Part shown: positions 51,680-60,436 of the stretch, in pieces
How the letters are laid out: the number at the start of each line of letters is the position of its first letter
How positions within the stretch are numbered: the stretch's first letter is position 1
Assembly: GCA_958295485.1 (NCBI GenBank)
Contig: OY282354.1
Span: 3,062,042-3,126,041, forward strand
Source: an uncultured Gammaproteobacteria bacterium
GTDB lineage: Bacteria > Pseudomonadota > Gammaproteobacteria > Eutrophobiales > Eutrophobiaceae
DNA length: 64,000 bases
Direction: 5' to 3'
Notes under the pieces: generated by a model
Seen by the model: the letters and a program-made list of their open reading frames with translations, nothing else
The model's database searches: none
Told to the model about the DNA's origin: nothing
Position numbers and translations under genes: made by a program

Positions 51680-54600
51680 ATGACGCTGGCAGCGGTTTCT
51701 TTAGATGACAAATATACCTTAGACGCCACACGGGCTTATCTCACCGGTATCGAAGCATTAGTCCGGCTTCCCATCATGCAACGCCAGCGCGACCTTGAAG
51801 CCGGATTGAATACCGCGGGCTTCATCTCCGGTTATCGCGGGTCGCCCTTGGGCGGATTGGACCAGGCGCTCTGGAAAGCCAAACCCCGGCTCGACGAATG
51901 CCACATCCATTTTCAACCCGGCGTGAATGAAGAACTCGCGGCAACGTCCGTCCGGGGCAGTCAACAAGTTACTTTATTTCCCGGCGCCAGGTATGACGGT
52001 GTCTTCAGCATGTGGTACGGCAAAGGCCCCGGCGTTGACCGCAGCATGGATGCAATCCGTCATGCCAATGCCTCCGGCGTCTCGAAGCATGGCGGCGTAT
52101 TAGCCGTCGCCGGCGACGATCATGCCTGTAAATCATCCACGCTTCCCCACCAGACCGAGCACATGTTTATCGGTGTATCCATGCCGGTACTATGTCCGGC
52201 CAATGTCCAGGAGGTGTTGGATCTCGGTATCTACGGCTGGGAGTTATCACGCTACAGCGGTTGCTGGGTCGCCCTGAAAGCCATCACGGAAAACATGGAT
52301 TCGGGCATCTCTGCCGAGATCGACCCGCACCGCGTAAATATCGTCATCCCCGATGACTTTGAACTGCCGGAAGACGGCGTACACGCCCGTTGGCCGGACG
52401 ACCCGCTGGAGCAGGAAAGGCGCCTGAATAAATTCAAGATCTACGCCGCGCGCCATTTCGCCTACGCGAACAATCTCAACCAGGTGAAGATAGACAGCCC
52501 CGAACCGCGGCTGGGCATCATCACGACGGGCAAGGCCTATTTAGACGTCTTGCAGGCCCTGGATGATCTCGGCATCGATAAAAACGAAGCCGCGCGGATC
52601 GGCCTGCGGGTTTACAAACTCGGCATGAGTTGGCCCCTGGAACCGATTGCCACCCATGAATTCGCCAAGGACCTGGAAGAGATATTGGTGGTTGAAGAGA
52701 AGCGCAGCATCGTCGAAGATCAATTAACGGGACAACTCTATAACCGGCCGGTTGCCGATCGGCCCAGGGTCATTGGTGAGTTTGATGAGTACGGCAACGA
52801 CCTGCTGCCCAACCTGGGCGAATTGACCCCGGCCATGGTGGCGCGCTCCATTTCTTCACGCATCAGCCGCTTTTATAACAGTAAAACCATCCAGGAACGC
52901 CTGGACTTTCTTGCGGCAAAAGAACAACGTTTGTCAGAACCGCGCAAGGTCATTTCCCGGTCGCCGTATTATTGTTCCGGTTGCCCGCACAACACCTCAA
53001 CCAAGGTGCCGGAAGGCAGCATGGGACTTGCCGGGATCGGCTGTCATTACATGGTCACATGGATGGAGCGGAATACCAACACCTTTACCCAAATGGGTGG
53101 TGAGGGCGCCACCTGGATCGGGCAGGCGCCGTTTGCCGAAACCCGGCACGTCTTTCAAAACCTGGGTGACGGCACCTATTTTCATTCCGGTTTGCTCGCC
53201 ATCCGCGCCGCGATCGCCTCCGGCGTCAACATCACCTACAAGATTCTTTATAACGATGCGGTTGCCATGACCGGCGGGCAGCCGGTTGACGGGACCTTGA
53301 CGGTTGCCCAGATCGTTTATCAATTACGCGGGGAGGGAATTAAACGTATTGCCGTTGTCTCCGATGAACCGGATAAATACCCGGGCGACTTTCCGCGATT
53401 TGACGGATTGACCATCGATCACCGGAAAAAACTCCCGCGGATACAAAAGGAGTTAAGGGAAACACCGGGTACGACCATCATTGTTTATGATCAAACCTGC
53501 GCCGCGGAAAAACGCCGGCGCCGCAAGAAGGGCTTGCTGGAAGAACCGGCAAAACGGATATTCATCAACGAAGCAGTCTGCGAAGGTTGCGGCGATTGCA
53601 GCGTACAATCCAATTGCCTGTCCGTGCTGCCGAAAGAAACGGAACTGGGCCGTAAACGCGCCATCGATCAAAGCGCCTGCAATAAGGACTATACCTGCGC
53701 GGAGGGATTTTGCCCCAGCTTTGTTTCCGTTATCGGCGGCAACTTGCGCAAGCGCAAGGCGACGGAGGGTCCCGATGGCCCGGGGACTTCGCCGGATTCC
53801 CGCTTTGCGGCCCTGCCCGACCCGCAACTGCCGGACCTGGCGCAACCCTGGAACGTGTTGATAACGGGCGTGGGTGGCACGGGTGTCCTGACGGTCGGCT
53901 CCATATTAGCCATGGCCGCGCACCTGGAAGGCAAAGGCTGCGCCACGCTGAACCAGACCGGCCTGGCGCAAAAATTCGGCTCCGTGATCAGCCACGTCCG
54001 CATCGGTAAAAATCAAAACGATATTCACGCAGTCCGTATCGCCGCCGGCGATGCCGACCTGATGTTGGGTTGTGACCTGGTGGTGTCCGCCGCGGATGAA
54101 GCCCTGGCGAAATTGCATTCCAGACGCTCCCATGCCATCGTCAACGAGCATCAATCGCCCACCGCCGAATTCATTGCCGACCCCGATATCGCATTCCCGG
54201 CGGATGAGATGAAACGCGTCATCGCCGAAGAAACGGGAGAGGAAAAGACGCAATTCATCGATGCCACCGCCATCGCCACGGCGCTACTCGGCGATTCCAT
54301 CGCCGCGAACATGTTCCTCCTGGGTTATGCCTGTCAAACCGGCCTTATCCCCGTTACGGCGCGGGCGATTGAGCAAGCCATAGCGCTTAATAACGTCGCC
54401 GTGGAATTCAACCAACAGGCCTTCCGCTGGGGACGCCGGGCCGTTTGCAACCTGGAAACAACGCTCGCCGCCGCCGCTGTCAAGGCAGATGAAGCCGCGC
54501 GACCTGCCGGGTTGGATGACGTCATCCGCCAGGGCATGGACTTTCTGGCGCAATACCAGGACCAGGACTACGCCCGGCAATACAAGACCTTTATCGATGC

Positions 54601-55174
54601 CGTGCATGAGAAAATCAGGATGCGCTCTACACTCGCGACGGGGGATGGAACAAGGTTCATGATCGCGGTGGCGCGTTACCTGTTCAAACTCATGGCGTAT
54701 AAAGACGAATACGAAGTGGCGCGCCTGTACAGCAACGGCGAGTTCATGAGAAAACTCGATGAGCAGTTTGAAGGAAACTACCGGCTGCAATTCCATCTCG
54801 CGCCGCCTGTATTCGCCGGGAAGGACGGTGATGGCCGCCCTGCCAAACATGCCTTTCCGCAGTGGACCCTGGGGCTGTTCGCCCTGTTGGCGAAATTCAA
54901 GGCGTTGCGCGGCACGCGCTTCGATATATTCGGTTACATGGAAGAACGACGTAAAGAAAGACGATTGATTGAAGACTACAAAAACCTCATCGATGAACTC
55001 CTGGAAAACCTGGACGACGATAATTATGAGACTGCCGTGGAAATCGCATCACTGCCCGAATACATTCGCGGCTTTGGCCATATCAAACTGGACAGCATCG
55101 ATCAAGCCGGGCGCAAACAGGCCCGGTTGCTTGATGAGTTTTATGGCCGGGAACAAAAAACCTGCTCCGCCTGA
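51680..55174 (+). CDS. Indolepyruvate ferredoxin oxidoreductase, fused alpha-beta form
   Basis: 1164 aa, normal for the fused enzyme of proteobacteria. The N-terminal pyrimidine-binding domain has LTGIEALVRLP, GFISGYRGSPLGGLD and FSMWYGKGPGVDRS. The TPP-binding part has YCSGCPHNTSTKVPEG, ITYKILYNDAVAMTGGQ. A ferredoxin-like insert CEGCGDC and CNKDYTCAEGFCP carries an iron-sulphur cluster. The gamma-type domain begins NVLITGVGGTGVLTVG (about 728). It oxidises aryl- or branched-chain pyruvates to acyl-CoA, with ferredoxin as acceptor, and partners naturally with an aminotransferase such as the next gene. GGAGG lies 6 nt before ATG 51680. Confidence 0.93.
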   Translation: MTLAAVSLDDKYTLDATRAYLTGIEALVRLPIMQRQRDLEAGLNTAGFISGYRGSPLGGLDQALWKAKPRLDECHIHFQPGVNEELAATSVRGSQQVTLFPGARYDGVFSMWYGKGPGVDRSMDAIRHANASGVSKHGGVLAVAGDDHACKSSTLPHQTEHMFIGVSMPVLCPANVQEVLDLGIYGWELSRYSGCWVALKAITENMDSGISAEIDPHRVNIVIPDDFELPEDGVHARWPDDPLEQERRLNKFKIYAARHFAYANNLNQVKIDSPEPRLGIITTGKAYLDVLQALDDLGIDKNEAARIGLRVYKLGMSWPLEPIATHEFAKDLEEILVVEEKRSIVEDQLTGQLYNRPVADRPRVIGEFDEYGNDLLPNLGELTPAMVARSISSRISRFYNSKTIQERLDFLAAKEQRLSEPRKVISRSPYYCSGCPHNTSTKVPEGSMGLAGIGCHYMVTWMERNTNTFTQMGGEGATWIGQAPFAETRHVFQNLGDGTYFHSGLLAIRAAIASGVNITYKILYNDAVAMTGGQPVDGTLTVAQIVYQLRGEGIKRIAVVSDEPDKYPGDFPRFDGLTIDHRKKLPRIQKELRETPGTTIIVYDQTCAAEKRRRRKKGLLEEPAKRIFINEAVCEGCGDCSVQSNCLSVLPKETELGRKRAIDQSACNKDYTCAEGFCPSFVSVIGGNLRKRKATEGPDGPGTSPDSRFAALPDPQLPDLAQPWNVLITGVGGTGVLTVGSILAMAAHLEGKGCATLNQTGLAQKFGSVISHVRIGKNQNDIHAVRIAAGDADLMLGCDLVVSAADEALAKLHSRRSHAIVNEHQSPTAEFIADPDIAFPADEMKRVIAEETGEEKTQFIDATAIATALLGDSIAANMFLLGYACQTGLIPVTARAIEQAIALNNVAVEFNQQAFRWGRRAVCNLETTLAAAAVKADEAARPAGLDDVIRQGMDFLAQYQDQDYARQYKTFIDAVHEKIRMRSTLATGDGTRFMIAVARYLFKLMAYKDEYEVARLYSNGEFMRKLDEQFEGNYRLQFHLAPPVFAGKDGDGRPAKHAFPQWTLGLFALLAKFKALRGTRFDIFGYMEERRKERRLIEDYKNLIDELLENLDDDNYETAVEIASLPEYIRGFGHIKLDSIDQAGRKQARLLDEFYGREQKTCSA

Positions 55175-55184
55175 ACGTTTTTCA

Positions 55185-55318
55185 GCAGTTCCCGCCAACA
55201 GTGGGTTTGGTGGCTGTTTTTCCGTTCCATGGGCCATCCCTGGCCCATCCCACGCTCATCCCTGGCGTTAGTCACTCCAAAACAGCCACCAAACCCACTT
55301 TCGATGAACAGCGGGAAT
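55185..55318. repeat. R1 elements in inverted pair forming a 20-bp stem
   Basis: Left arm GTGGGTTTGGTGGCTGTTTT (55201-55220) and right arm AAAACAGCCACCAAACCCAC (55279-55298) are perfectly complementary; each belongs to an R1 copy of opposite orientation. The 58-bp loop holds CCATGGGCCATCCCTGGCCC-type sequence and GTTAGTCACTCC. The structure lies between the IOR gene and avtA and could end or process the IOR message. Confidence 0.8.
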
Positions 55319-55407
55319 TGTTGACATTTTTTGCGACTCAAGGAATGTTTGCTGAAAAGATATTATAATGTCCCCTTTTGTAACACATGACCGATAGGCG
55401 CAGGATA

Positions 55408-56658
55408 ATGCAGCTCTCCAAATTCGCACAACGATTTTCAGAAAACTCCGGCATCTTCCTGTTGATGGATGACCTGGGCAAAGCCATGGCCGGCGAGCAG
55501 AAAGTATTGATGCTGGGCGGCGGCAATCCCGCCCATATCCCCGAAGTGCAAGCGCTCTTCCGGGACCGAATGCAACGCCTGCTTGATAAACCGGCGGAGT
55601 TTGACCGCGTTATCGGTAATTACGACTTGCCACAGGGGGACAAGGCGTTTTTAACGGCCATCGCAGACCTGCTGAACCGTGAATATGGCTGGGGCCTGAC
55701 CGGGGCCAACGTCGCGCTCACGACCGGCAGTCAAGCCGCCTTTTTCTCGTTGTTCAACATGTATGCCGGCGAATTTGCCGGTGGCGGCGCGAAAAAAATC
55801 CTGTTGCCTATGGCGCCCGAATACATCGGCTATGGCGAAGTGGGCCTGGCGGATCATTTTTTCAAGGTAAACCGTCCGACCATCGAAAAGTTCGAGGATC
55901 GCACTTTCAAGTACCGCGTGGATTTTGATCAACTGGCCGTGGATGATTCAATCGGCGCTATTTGCGTATCGCGCCCGACCAATCCGACGGGCAACGTCCT
56001 GACGGATACCGAGGTGGCAAAACTTATGGATATAGCCGCGGATAACGCCGTCCCGCTGATTATAGACAACGCCTATGGCCTGCCGTTTCCGAATATCATC
56101 TTTACCGGGGCGGAGTTGGTCTGGACGGACAATATCATTCTTTGCATGAGCCTGTCGAAACTGGGACTGCCCGGCACGCGCACGGGGATTGTCGTTGCCC
56201 GGGAAGACATCATCAAGGTCGTCAGCAGTATCAACGGCATCTTGACCCTGGCGCCGCAAAGCGTCGGCCCGGCCCTGGCCCTGGAACTGGTTCAATCCGG
56301 CGAAGTGACCCGGATAAGCAAGACCGTGATACGACCTTATTACGCGGAGAAGGCGCAACGGGCGATCACGTTGCTGCACGAAGAGCTCGCGGGGGTCGAT
56401 TATTTCATCCATAAGGCGGAAGGCGCGATATTTCTCTGGTTATGGTTTCCCGGCCTGCCCGTCTCCTCCCAGGAATTGTATCGCCGGTTGAAAGAACGGG
56501 GGGTCCTGATCATGCCGGGCCATTACTTCTTTCCGGGCCTCGACGATGATGCGTGGCCCCATAAGCAGGAATGTATACGCATGGCGTATTCGAGCAACGA
56601 TAAGATAGTGCGGGAAGGCATCAGGATCATTGCCGAGGAAGTAAAAAAGCTGTACTGA
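55408..56658 (+). CDS. avtA: Valine-pyruvate aminotransferase
   Basis: 416 aa from ATG 55408 (MQLSKFAQRFSENSGIFLLM); E. coli AvtA begins at the same place and is 417 aa, so I prefer this to ATG 55387. MLGGGNPAHIPE, NYDLPQGDKAFL, SRPTNPTGNVLTD, IDNAYGLPFPNI and the PLP-lysine segment MSLSKLGLPGTR are all conserved. It moves amino groups between valine or alanine and 2-oxoisovalerate or pyruvate. Next to IOR it could supply or consume 2-oxoacids. A TATAAT lies at 55364-55369. Confidence 0.93.
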   Translation: MQLSKFAQRFSENSGIFLLMDDLGKAMAGEQKVLMLGGGNPAHIPEVQALFRDRMQRLLDKPAEFDRVIGNYDLPQGDKAFLTAIADLLNREYGWGLTGANVALTTGSQAAFFSLFNMYAGEFAGGGAKKILLPMAPEYIGYGEVGLADHFFKVNRPTIEKFEDRTFKYRVDFDQLAVDDSIGAICVSRPTNPTGNVLTDTEVAKLMDIAADNAVPLIIDNAYGLPFPNIIFTGAELVWTDNIILCMSLSKLGLPGTRTGIVVAREDIIKVVSSINGILTLAPQSVGPALALELVQSGEVTRISKTVIRPYYAEKAQRAITLLHEELAGVDYFIHKAEGAIFLWLWFPGLPVSSQELYRRLKERGVLIMPGHYFFPGLDDDAWPHKQECIRMAYSSNDKIVREGIRIIAEEVKKLY

Positions 56659-56813
56659 CTATTTCGGTGAGATTGGCCCGGGCTTCGCATTCAAGAACGG
56701 GTATGTTTGTCTGTCCTTAAATGACAATTTAACAGCCGGTTTTGTCATAGCAAGGGTTCTGTCGCCTTACTAAAATTTAATCTTTGAATAAAACTACCCG
56801 GACAGTAAATAAC

Positions 56814-57221
56814 ATGGGGCAAGCCTCTGCAGAAGCCCTTAAAGGGCTGGAAGAATACCGTAAGGCGGAGAGGCAGGCCTATAATGCCGCAGATTTGAGC
56901 CTGGCGGATCATTTTGCGGAGGATTTTATCCTGACGTCCAACGGAGCGCCGACAGTGCAGGGGCGCACTGCCGCGCGCGAACTGTTTCGTAATATCTGGG
57001 CCCAGTATCGCGCCAGATTTGCCGAAGTACACGATGACGTGGTGGTAGAAGCCGGCGATTTTCTTTTCGTGAATGGTCGTTTTACCCTGGAGTTGACGCC
57101 AAGACAGGGCGGGGAAACGATTTTCGACAGGGGTCGGTACCAGGGCGTATTGAAACGCGGGAAGGATGGGAAATACCTGCTCTGGAGGGAAGCGACCATG
57201 GATGAGGGAAAGCCGGCTTGA
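56814..57221 (+). CDS. NTF2-like (DUF4440/SnoaL) small protein, coupled to the amidase gene
   Basis: 135 aa from ATG 56814; a TTG at 56784 is possible. GLEEYRKAERQAYNAADLS, DHFAEDFILTSNGAPTVQGR, ELFRNIWAQY and the paired strands FVNGRFTLEL / RGRYQGVLKRGKDGKYLLWRE show a cone-shaped NTF2 fold. Its stop overlaps the TTG start of the next gene (TTGA), so the two are made together. It has about the size of the DMFase small subunit (DmfA1), but I see no similarity to it. Confidence 0.75.
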   Translation: MGQASAEALKGLEEYRKAERQAYNAADLSLADHFAEDFILTSNGAPTVQGRTAARELFRNIWAQYRARFAEVHDDVVVEAGDFLFVNGRFTLELTPRQGGETIFDRGRYQGVLKRGKDGKYLLWREATMDEGKPA

Positions 57222-58861
57222 TTACCGCGCCCTCATTGGAGCAATACGGGTTCCGTATTGGCCAATCAGGCAGTTATGCCACTGCTAGTCACTGGTATGA
57301 ATTCCCCAGCAATGACCCGGACATCCTGGAAGTCTGGACTTATACCGACCACATCAGTTATGCCCCTGGAGATGAAGTAAACTTTCACGTCTATGCCAGC
57401 GCGCCGACGTTTTCTCTCGAGATAGTTCGGGATGGGCATATCACCGAAAAAGTGCATGAAGTCTCCGGTTTGCCCGGTGTAATGCCGGCCACCCCGGACA
57501 ACGCCTATGAAGCGGGGGCCGGCTGGCCCGTAGCGCATACCTGGAAAATTCCCGAAGGACTGCGGTCCGGCCCCTACGTGGTGACTTCTCGTGTTGAAAA
57601 TGGCGCCGGCGCCGTGCGCGAACATCACCATATTTTCATAATTCGGCCTGCCGGAGACAACAGGAATAAAGCCAGATTATTGATGCTGTTTGCGAGCAGC
57701 ACCTGGATTGCCTATAACGAATGGGGGGGAGCAAATTTTTATCAGGGTATTGCCGGTGATGATCAAAAGAGTTTTTCGCCAAAACTTTCCATTCAACGCC
57801 CCTGGCACCGAGGCTGTGTGCGATTGCCTGAGGGCGCCCCTCATGCCAGTCACGAGCGGGAGATTCCCCCTGCTTGGGCGGTTGACATTCCATTTTTCAG
57901 TTGGGCTATGGGTAACGGCTATTCCAAGTGGTATGTCGGCGGCAGCTATGCGGAATATGACAGCCTGCTGGTGAAATGGGCCGAAAAAGAAGGGTACCGA
58001 CTAGACTATATGACACAACATGATCTGCATTTTGGCGCGGTCAAGCTGGATGATTATTGCGCTGTAGTGATCGCTGGTCATGATGAATACTGGTCCACGG
58101 CCATGCGCGACCATATCGATGCATACGTCGACAGAGGCGGCCGCATAGCCCGGTTTGGCGGTAATTTCTTCTGGCAAATTCGCTTGGAAGATGAAGGAAA
58201 TACCCAGGTTTCATACAAGTTTCTGGCCCATGAACAGGACCCGGTGCGGGACGACCCGGAGAATAAGCGCCTTCTGACCTGTGTATGGGATGATCGAACG
58301 CTGGGACGCCCGGGTTGCCTCACTATGGGATTGAACGGTACCCGTGGACTTTATGCGCGTATAGGCGCCATGGCGCCGAGACACTCCGGTGGCTTTACCG
58401 TTTACCGCCCGAACCACTGGATTTTCGCCGGTACTGATCTTTACTACGGTGACGTGTTTGGCGCCGATGCCGGCATTTTCGGATTTGAAGTAGACGGATT
58501 GAGCTATACCTTCCGGGAAGGATTGCCGTATCCCACCGGGGAGGATGGCGCGCCGGTGGACCAGATCGAAATTCTGGCCATGGCGCCGGCGGTGACACTG
58601 GAAGAAGATCACGGTAATCCGCTGTCGAATGTCTGGTGGTTGAACGAGGATGCCCGTATCGTTGCCAAGGCCCTTTATGGAGATGATGGCCCGGAGAATC
58701 TCAGGAAAGTCCGCTACAGTTCCGGAATGGTAGTGCATTACCGACGTGGAAGAGGTGAGGTGATTAATGCAGGTTCGTGCTTATGGTCACTGGGACTTAA
58801 GCGGCATGACTTCTTCACCGAAAAAATTACCCATAATGTGCTCAGGCGGTTCAGTGAGTAG
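57218..58861 (+). CDS. N,N-dimethylformamidase-like large subunit (DmfA2 C-terminal type)
   Basis: 547 aa from TTG 57218 (GAGGGA upstream, coupled to the preceding stop). It matches the DMFase beta-subunit family: YTDHISYAPGDEVNFHVYAS, FASSTWIAYNEWGGANFYQG (Tyr at about 166), FSWAMGNGYSKWYVGGSYAEYD, VVIAGHDEYWS (Glu at about 290) and ENPLSNVWW-like elements near the end. DmfA2 is about 760 aa; this protein lacks its first 200 or so residues. In the known enzyme two Tyr and one Glu bind a mononuclear iron. I infer that the tyrosine in YNEW and the glutamate in HDEYW are the same ligands. Likely hydrolyses an N-substituted amide, releasing an amine for the next enzyme. Confidence 0.82.
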   Translation: MITAPSLEQYGFRIGQSGSYATASHWYEFPSNDPDILEVWTYTDHISYAPGDEVNFHVYASAPTFSLEIVRDGHITEKVHEVSGLPGVMPATPDNAYEAGAGWPVAHTWKIPEGLRSGPYVVTSRVENGAGAVREHHHIFIIRPAGDNRNKARLLMLFASSTWIAYNEWGGANFYQGIAGDDQKSFSPKLSIQRPWHRGCVRLPEGAPHASHEREIPPAWAVDIPFFSWAMGNGYSKWYVGGSYAEYDSLLVKWAEKEGYRLDYMTQHDLHFGAVKLDDYCAVVIAGHDEYWSTAMRDHIDAYVDRGGRIARFGGNFFWQIRLEDEGNTQVSYKFLAHEQDPVRDDPENKRLLTCVWDDRTLGRPGCLTMGLNGTRGLYARIGAMAPRHSGGFTVYRPNHWIFAGTDLYYGDVFGADAGIFGFEVDGLSYTFREGLPYPTGEDGAPVDQIEILAMAPAVTLEEDHGNPLSNVWWLNEDARIVAKALYGDDGPENLRKVRYSSGMVVHYRRGRGEVINAGSCLWSLGLKRHDFFTEKITHNVLRRFSE

Positions 58862-58890
58862 TTTTATCGAATACAGATTTTCTCTATCTC

Positions 58891-60270
58891 ATGACTGATT
58901 TACGTATCGAATCCAAAAGTGACCTTATGCAGTTGCTTAAAGAGAGAAACGTGTCGCACGTCCAGGTAGGTTTCACCGATCATACGGGGCAGTTACGGGG
59001 AAAATACATCTCCAGGGACAAGTTGCTGAGCGGTCTGGAGCATGGCCTGCCCATGACGCGTAATCTTGCCGCGGTGGACTTTACCGATGTTATTTATCCC
59101 GTGGAAGGTCTCATTGTCAATGGCGGTGGTTTCGGTGACAGCGTGGCCCGCGTGGTCATGGAATCATGCCGTCAAGTGCCCTGGGAACCAACGGAACGGA
59201 ACCTGTTTTTCCTGATTGAGCATACCGGTGAGGGAGTGGAATATGATCCTCGGGTAATGTGTAGCCGGATAATGCAAAAAGCCGAGTCTATGGGCTTTCA
59301 TGTTTTGCTCTCCTGTGAACTGGAATTCAGGTTGTTCAACGAAACCGTCGAGTCCTTATACCGGAAAGACTTCAAAAATCTTGAATTGGCAACGCCGGTT
59401 TCCAACTACCTGGGCGTAATGAGGCAGACTGTTTGGTCGGAGTTTTTTGCCGGGTTCATTGATGCCATGGAACATCTTGGAATACCGATTGAAGTTGCCC
59501 ATTGGGAATTGGCCCCGGGATTTGCCGAACTGGTCCTGGCTTACGCGGAAGGGATGCGCGCCGCGGACAATGCAGTGATATACAAAACCTTTGCCAAGGC
59601 ATTTGCATTGCGGCATAACATGTTGTTGAGTTTTATGGCCCGTTATGACGCACATAGCGACGGTTCGAGTTGTCATATCAATCTCTCCCTTAGAGATAAG
59701 GATGACAACCTGGTCCTGTATGATCCGTCGGAACCGCATAATCTCAGCGAAACCATGCGTTATTTTATCGGTGGCATGCAATACAAGATGCCCGAGGTCC
59801 TGTTGATGATGGCGCCCAATATCAACTCATTCAAACGTTACGTGCCCGATATTTTCGCGCCGGTGGCATCCAGTTGGGGTATTGATAATCGTACGACCAG
59901 TTTGCGGGTGATCAACAGTTCTCCAAAGGCGCAACGAGTGGAGAACCGTATACCAGGGGCTGACGTCAATCCCTACCTTGCTATCGCCTGTACCCTGGGT
60001 ACAGGCCTCTGGGGTATAGAAAACCGAATAGAGCCTGCCGCAGAAACAGCAGGAAACCTGTACGAAGAACTCGACAGTGTACCGGACGAATTGCGCTTTC
60101 CGGCGTCATTTGGTGAAGCGATAGAGAGGTTTCGCAACTCGGCATTTGCCAAGGAATGGTTTGGCGAGGAGTTTGTACGGTTTTTCAGCGCCAATAAGCA
60201 GGAGCATGAGCTGGAATATCGCAAATCCATCACTGATTGGGAATTACGTCGCTACCTGGAACTTGCATGA
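58891..60270 (+). CDS. Glutamine synthetase-like gamma-glutamylamide synthetase
   Basis: 459 aa. GS-family active-site elements: CELEFRLF (E143 and E145, metal ligands), HWELAPGFAELVLAYAEGMR, GSSCHINLSL, NSFKRYVP, NRTTSLRV and RVENRIPGADVNPYLAIA. Sequence and length fit the PuuA/GlnA3/GMAS-like group, which joins glutamate to amines, rather than housekeeping GlnA; the C-terminal adenylylation loop typical of GlnA is not seen. It lies 30 bp after the amidase-like gene. Inference: the amine freed there is captured as a gamma-glutamylamide. A GMAS-type or PuuA-type role cannot be separated by eye. Confidence 0.85.
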   Translation: MTDLRIESKSDLMQLLKERNVSHVQVGFTDHTGQLRGKYISRDKLLSGLEHGLPMTRNLAAVDFTDVIYPVEGLIVNGGGFGDSVARVVMESCRQVPWEPTERNLFFLIEHTGEGVEYDPRVMCSRIMQKAESMGFHVLLSCELEFRLFNETVESLYRKDFKNLELATPVSNYLGVMRQTVWSEFFAGFIDAMEHLGIPIEVAHWELAPGFAELVLAYAEGMRAADNAVIYKTFAKAFALRHNMLLSFMARYDAHSDGSSCHINLSLRDKDDNLVLYDPSEPHNLSETMRYFIGGMQYKMPEVLLMMAPNINSFKRYVPDIFAPVASSWGIDNRTTSLRVINSSPKAQRVENRIPGADVNPYLAIACTLGTGLWGIENRIEPAAETAGNLYEELDSVPDELRFPASFGEAIERFRNSAFAKEWFGEEFVRFFSANKQEHELEYRKSITDWELRRYLELA

Positions 60271-60436
60271 GTATTCAAGCGCCCCGCGCTTAGCCAGGCT
60301 ATCTCAACAATAAGACCTGAATAGATAATGTTTTTGGCGGAAATGATATAAAAAATCGAAGCCGGTAAATCTATATTTCTTTTTAGAAATCTTAATGATT
60401 TCTCGTACCATTACCAACTTGGGGAGGGGTATCGAG

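Noticed and set aside
55141..55341. 66-aa minus-strand frame containing ESGFGGCFGVT
   Set aside because: Translation of the inverted R1 pair and the end of the IOR gene.
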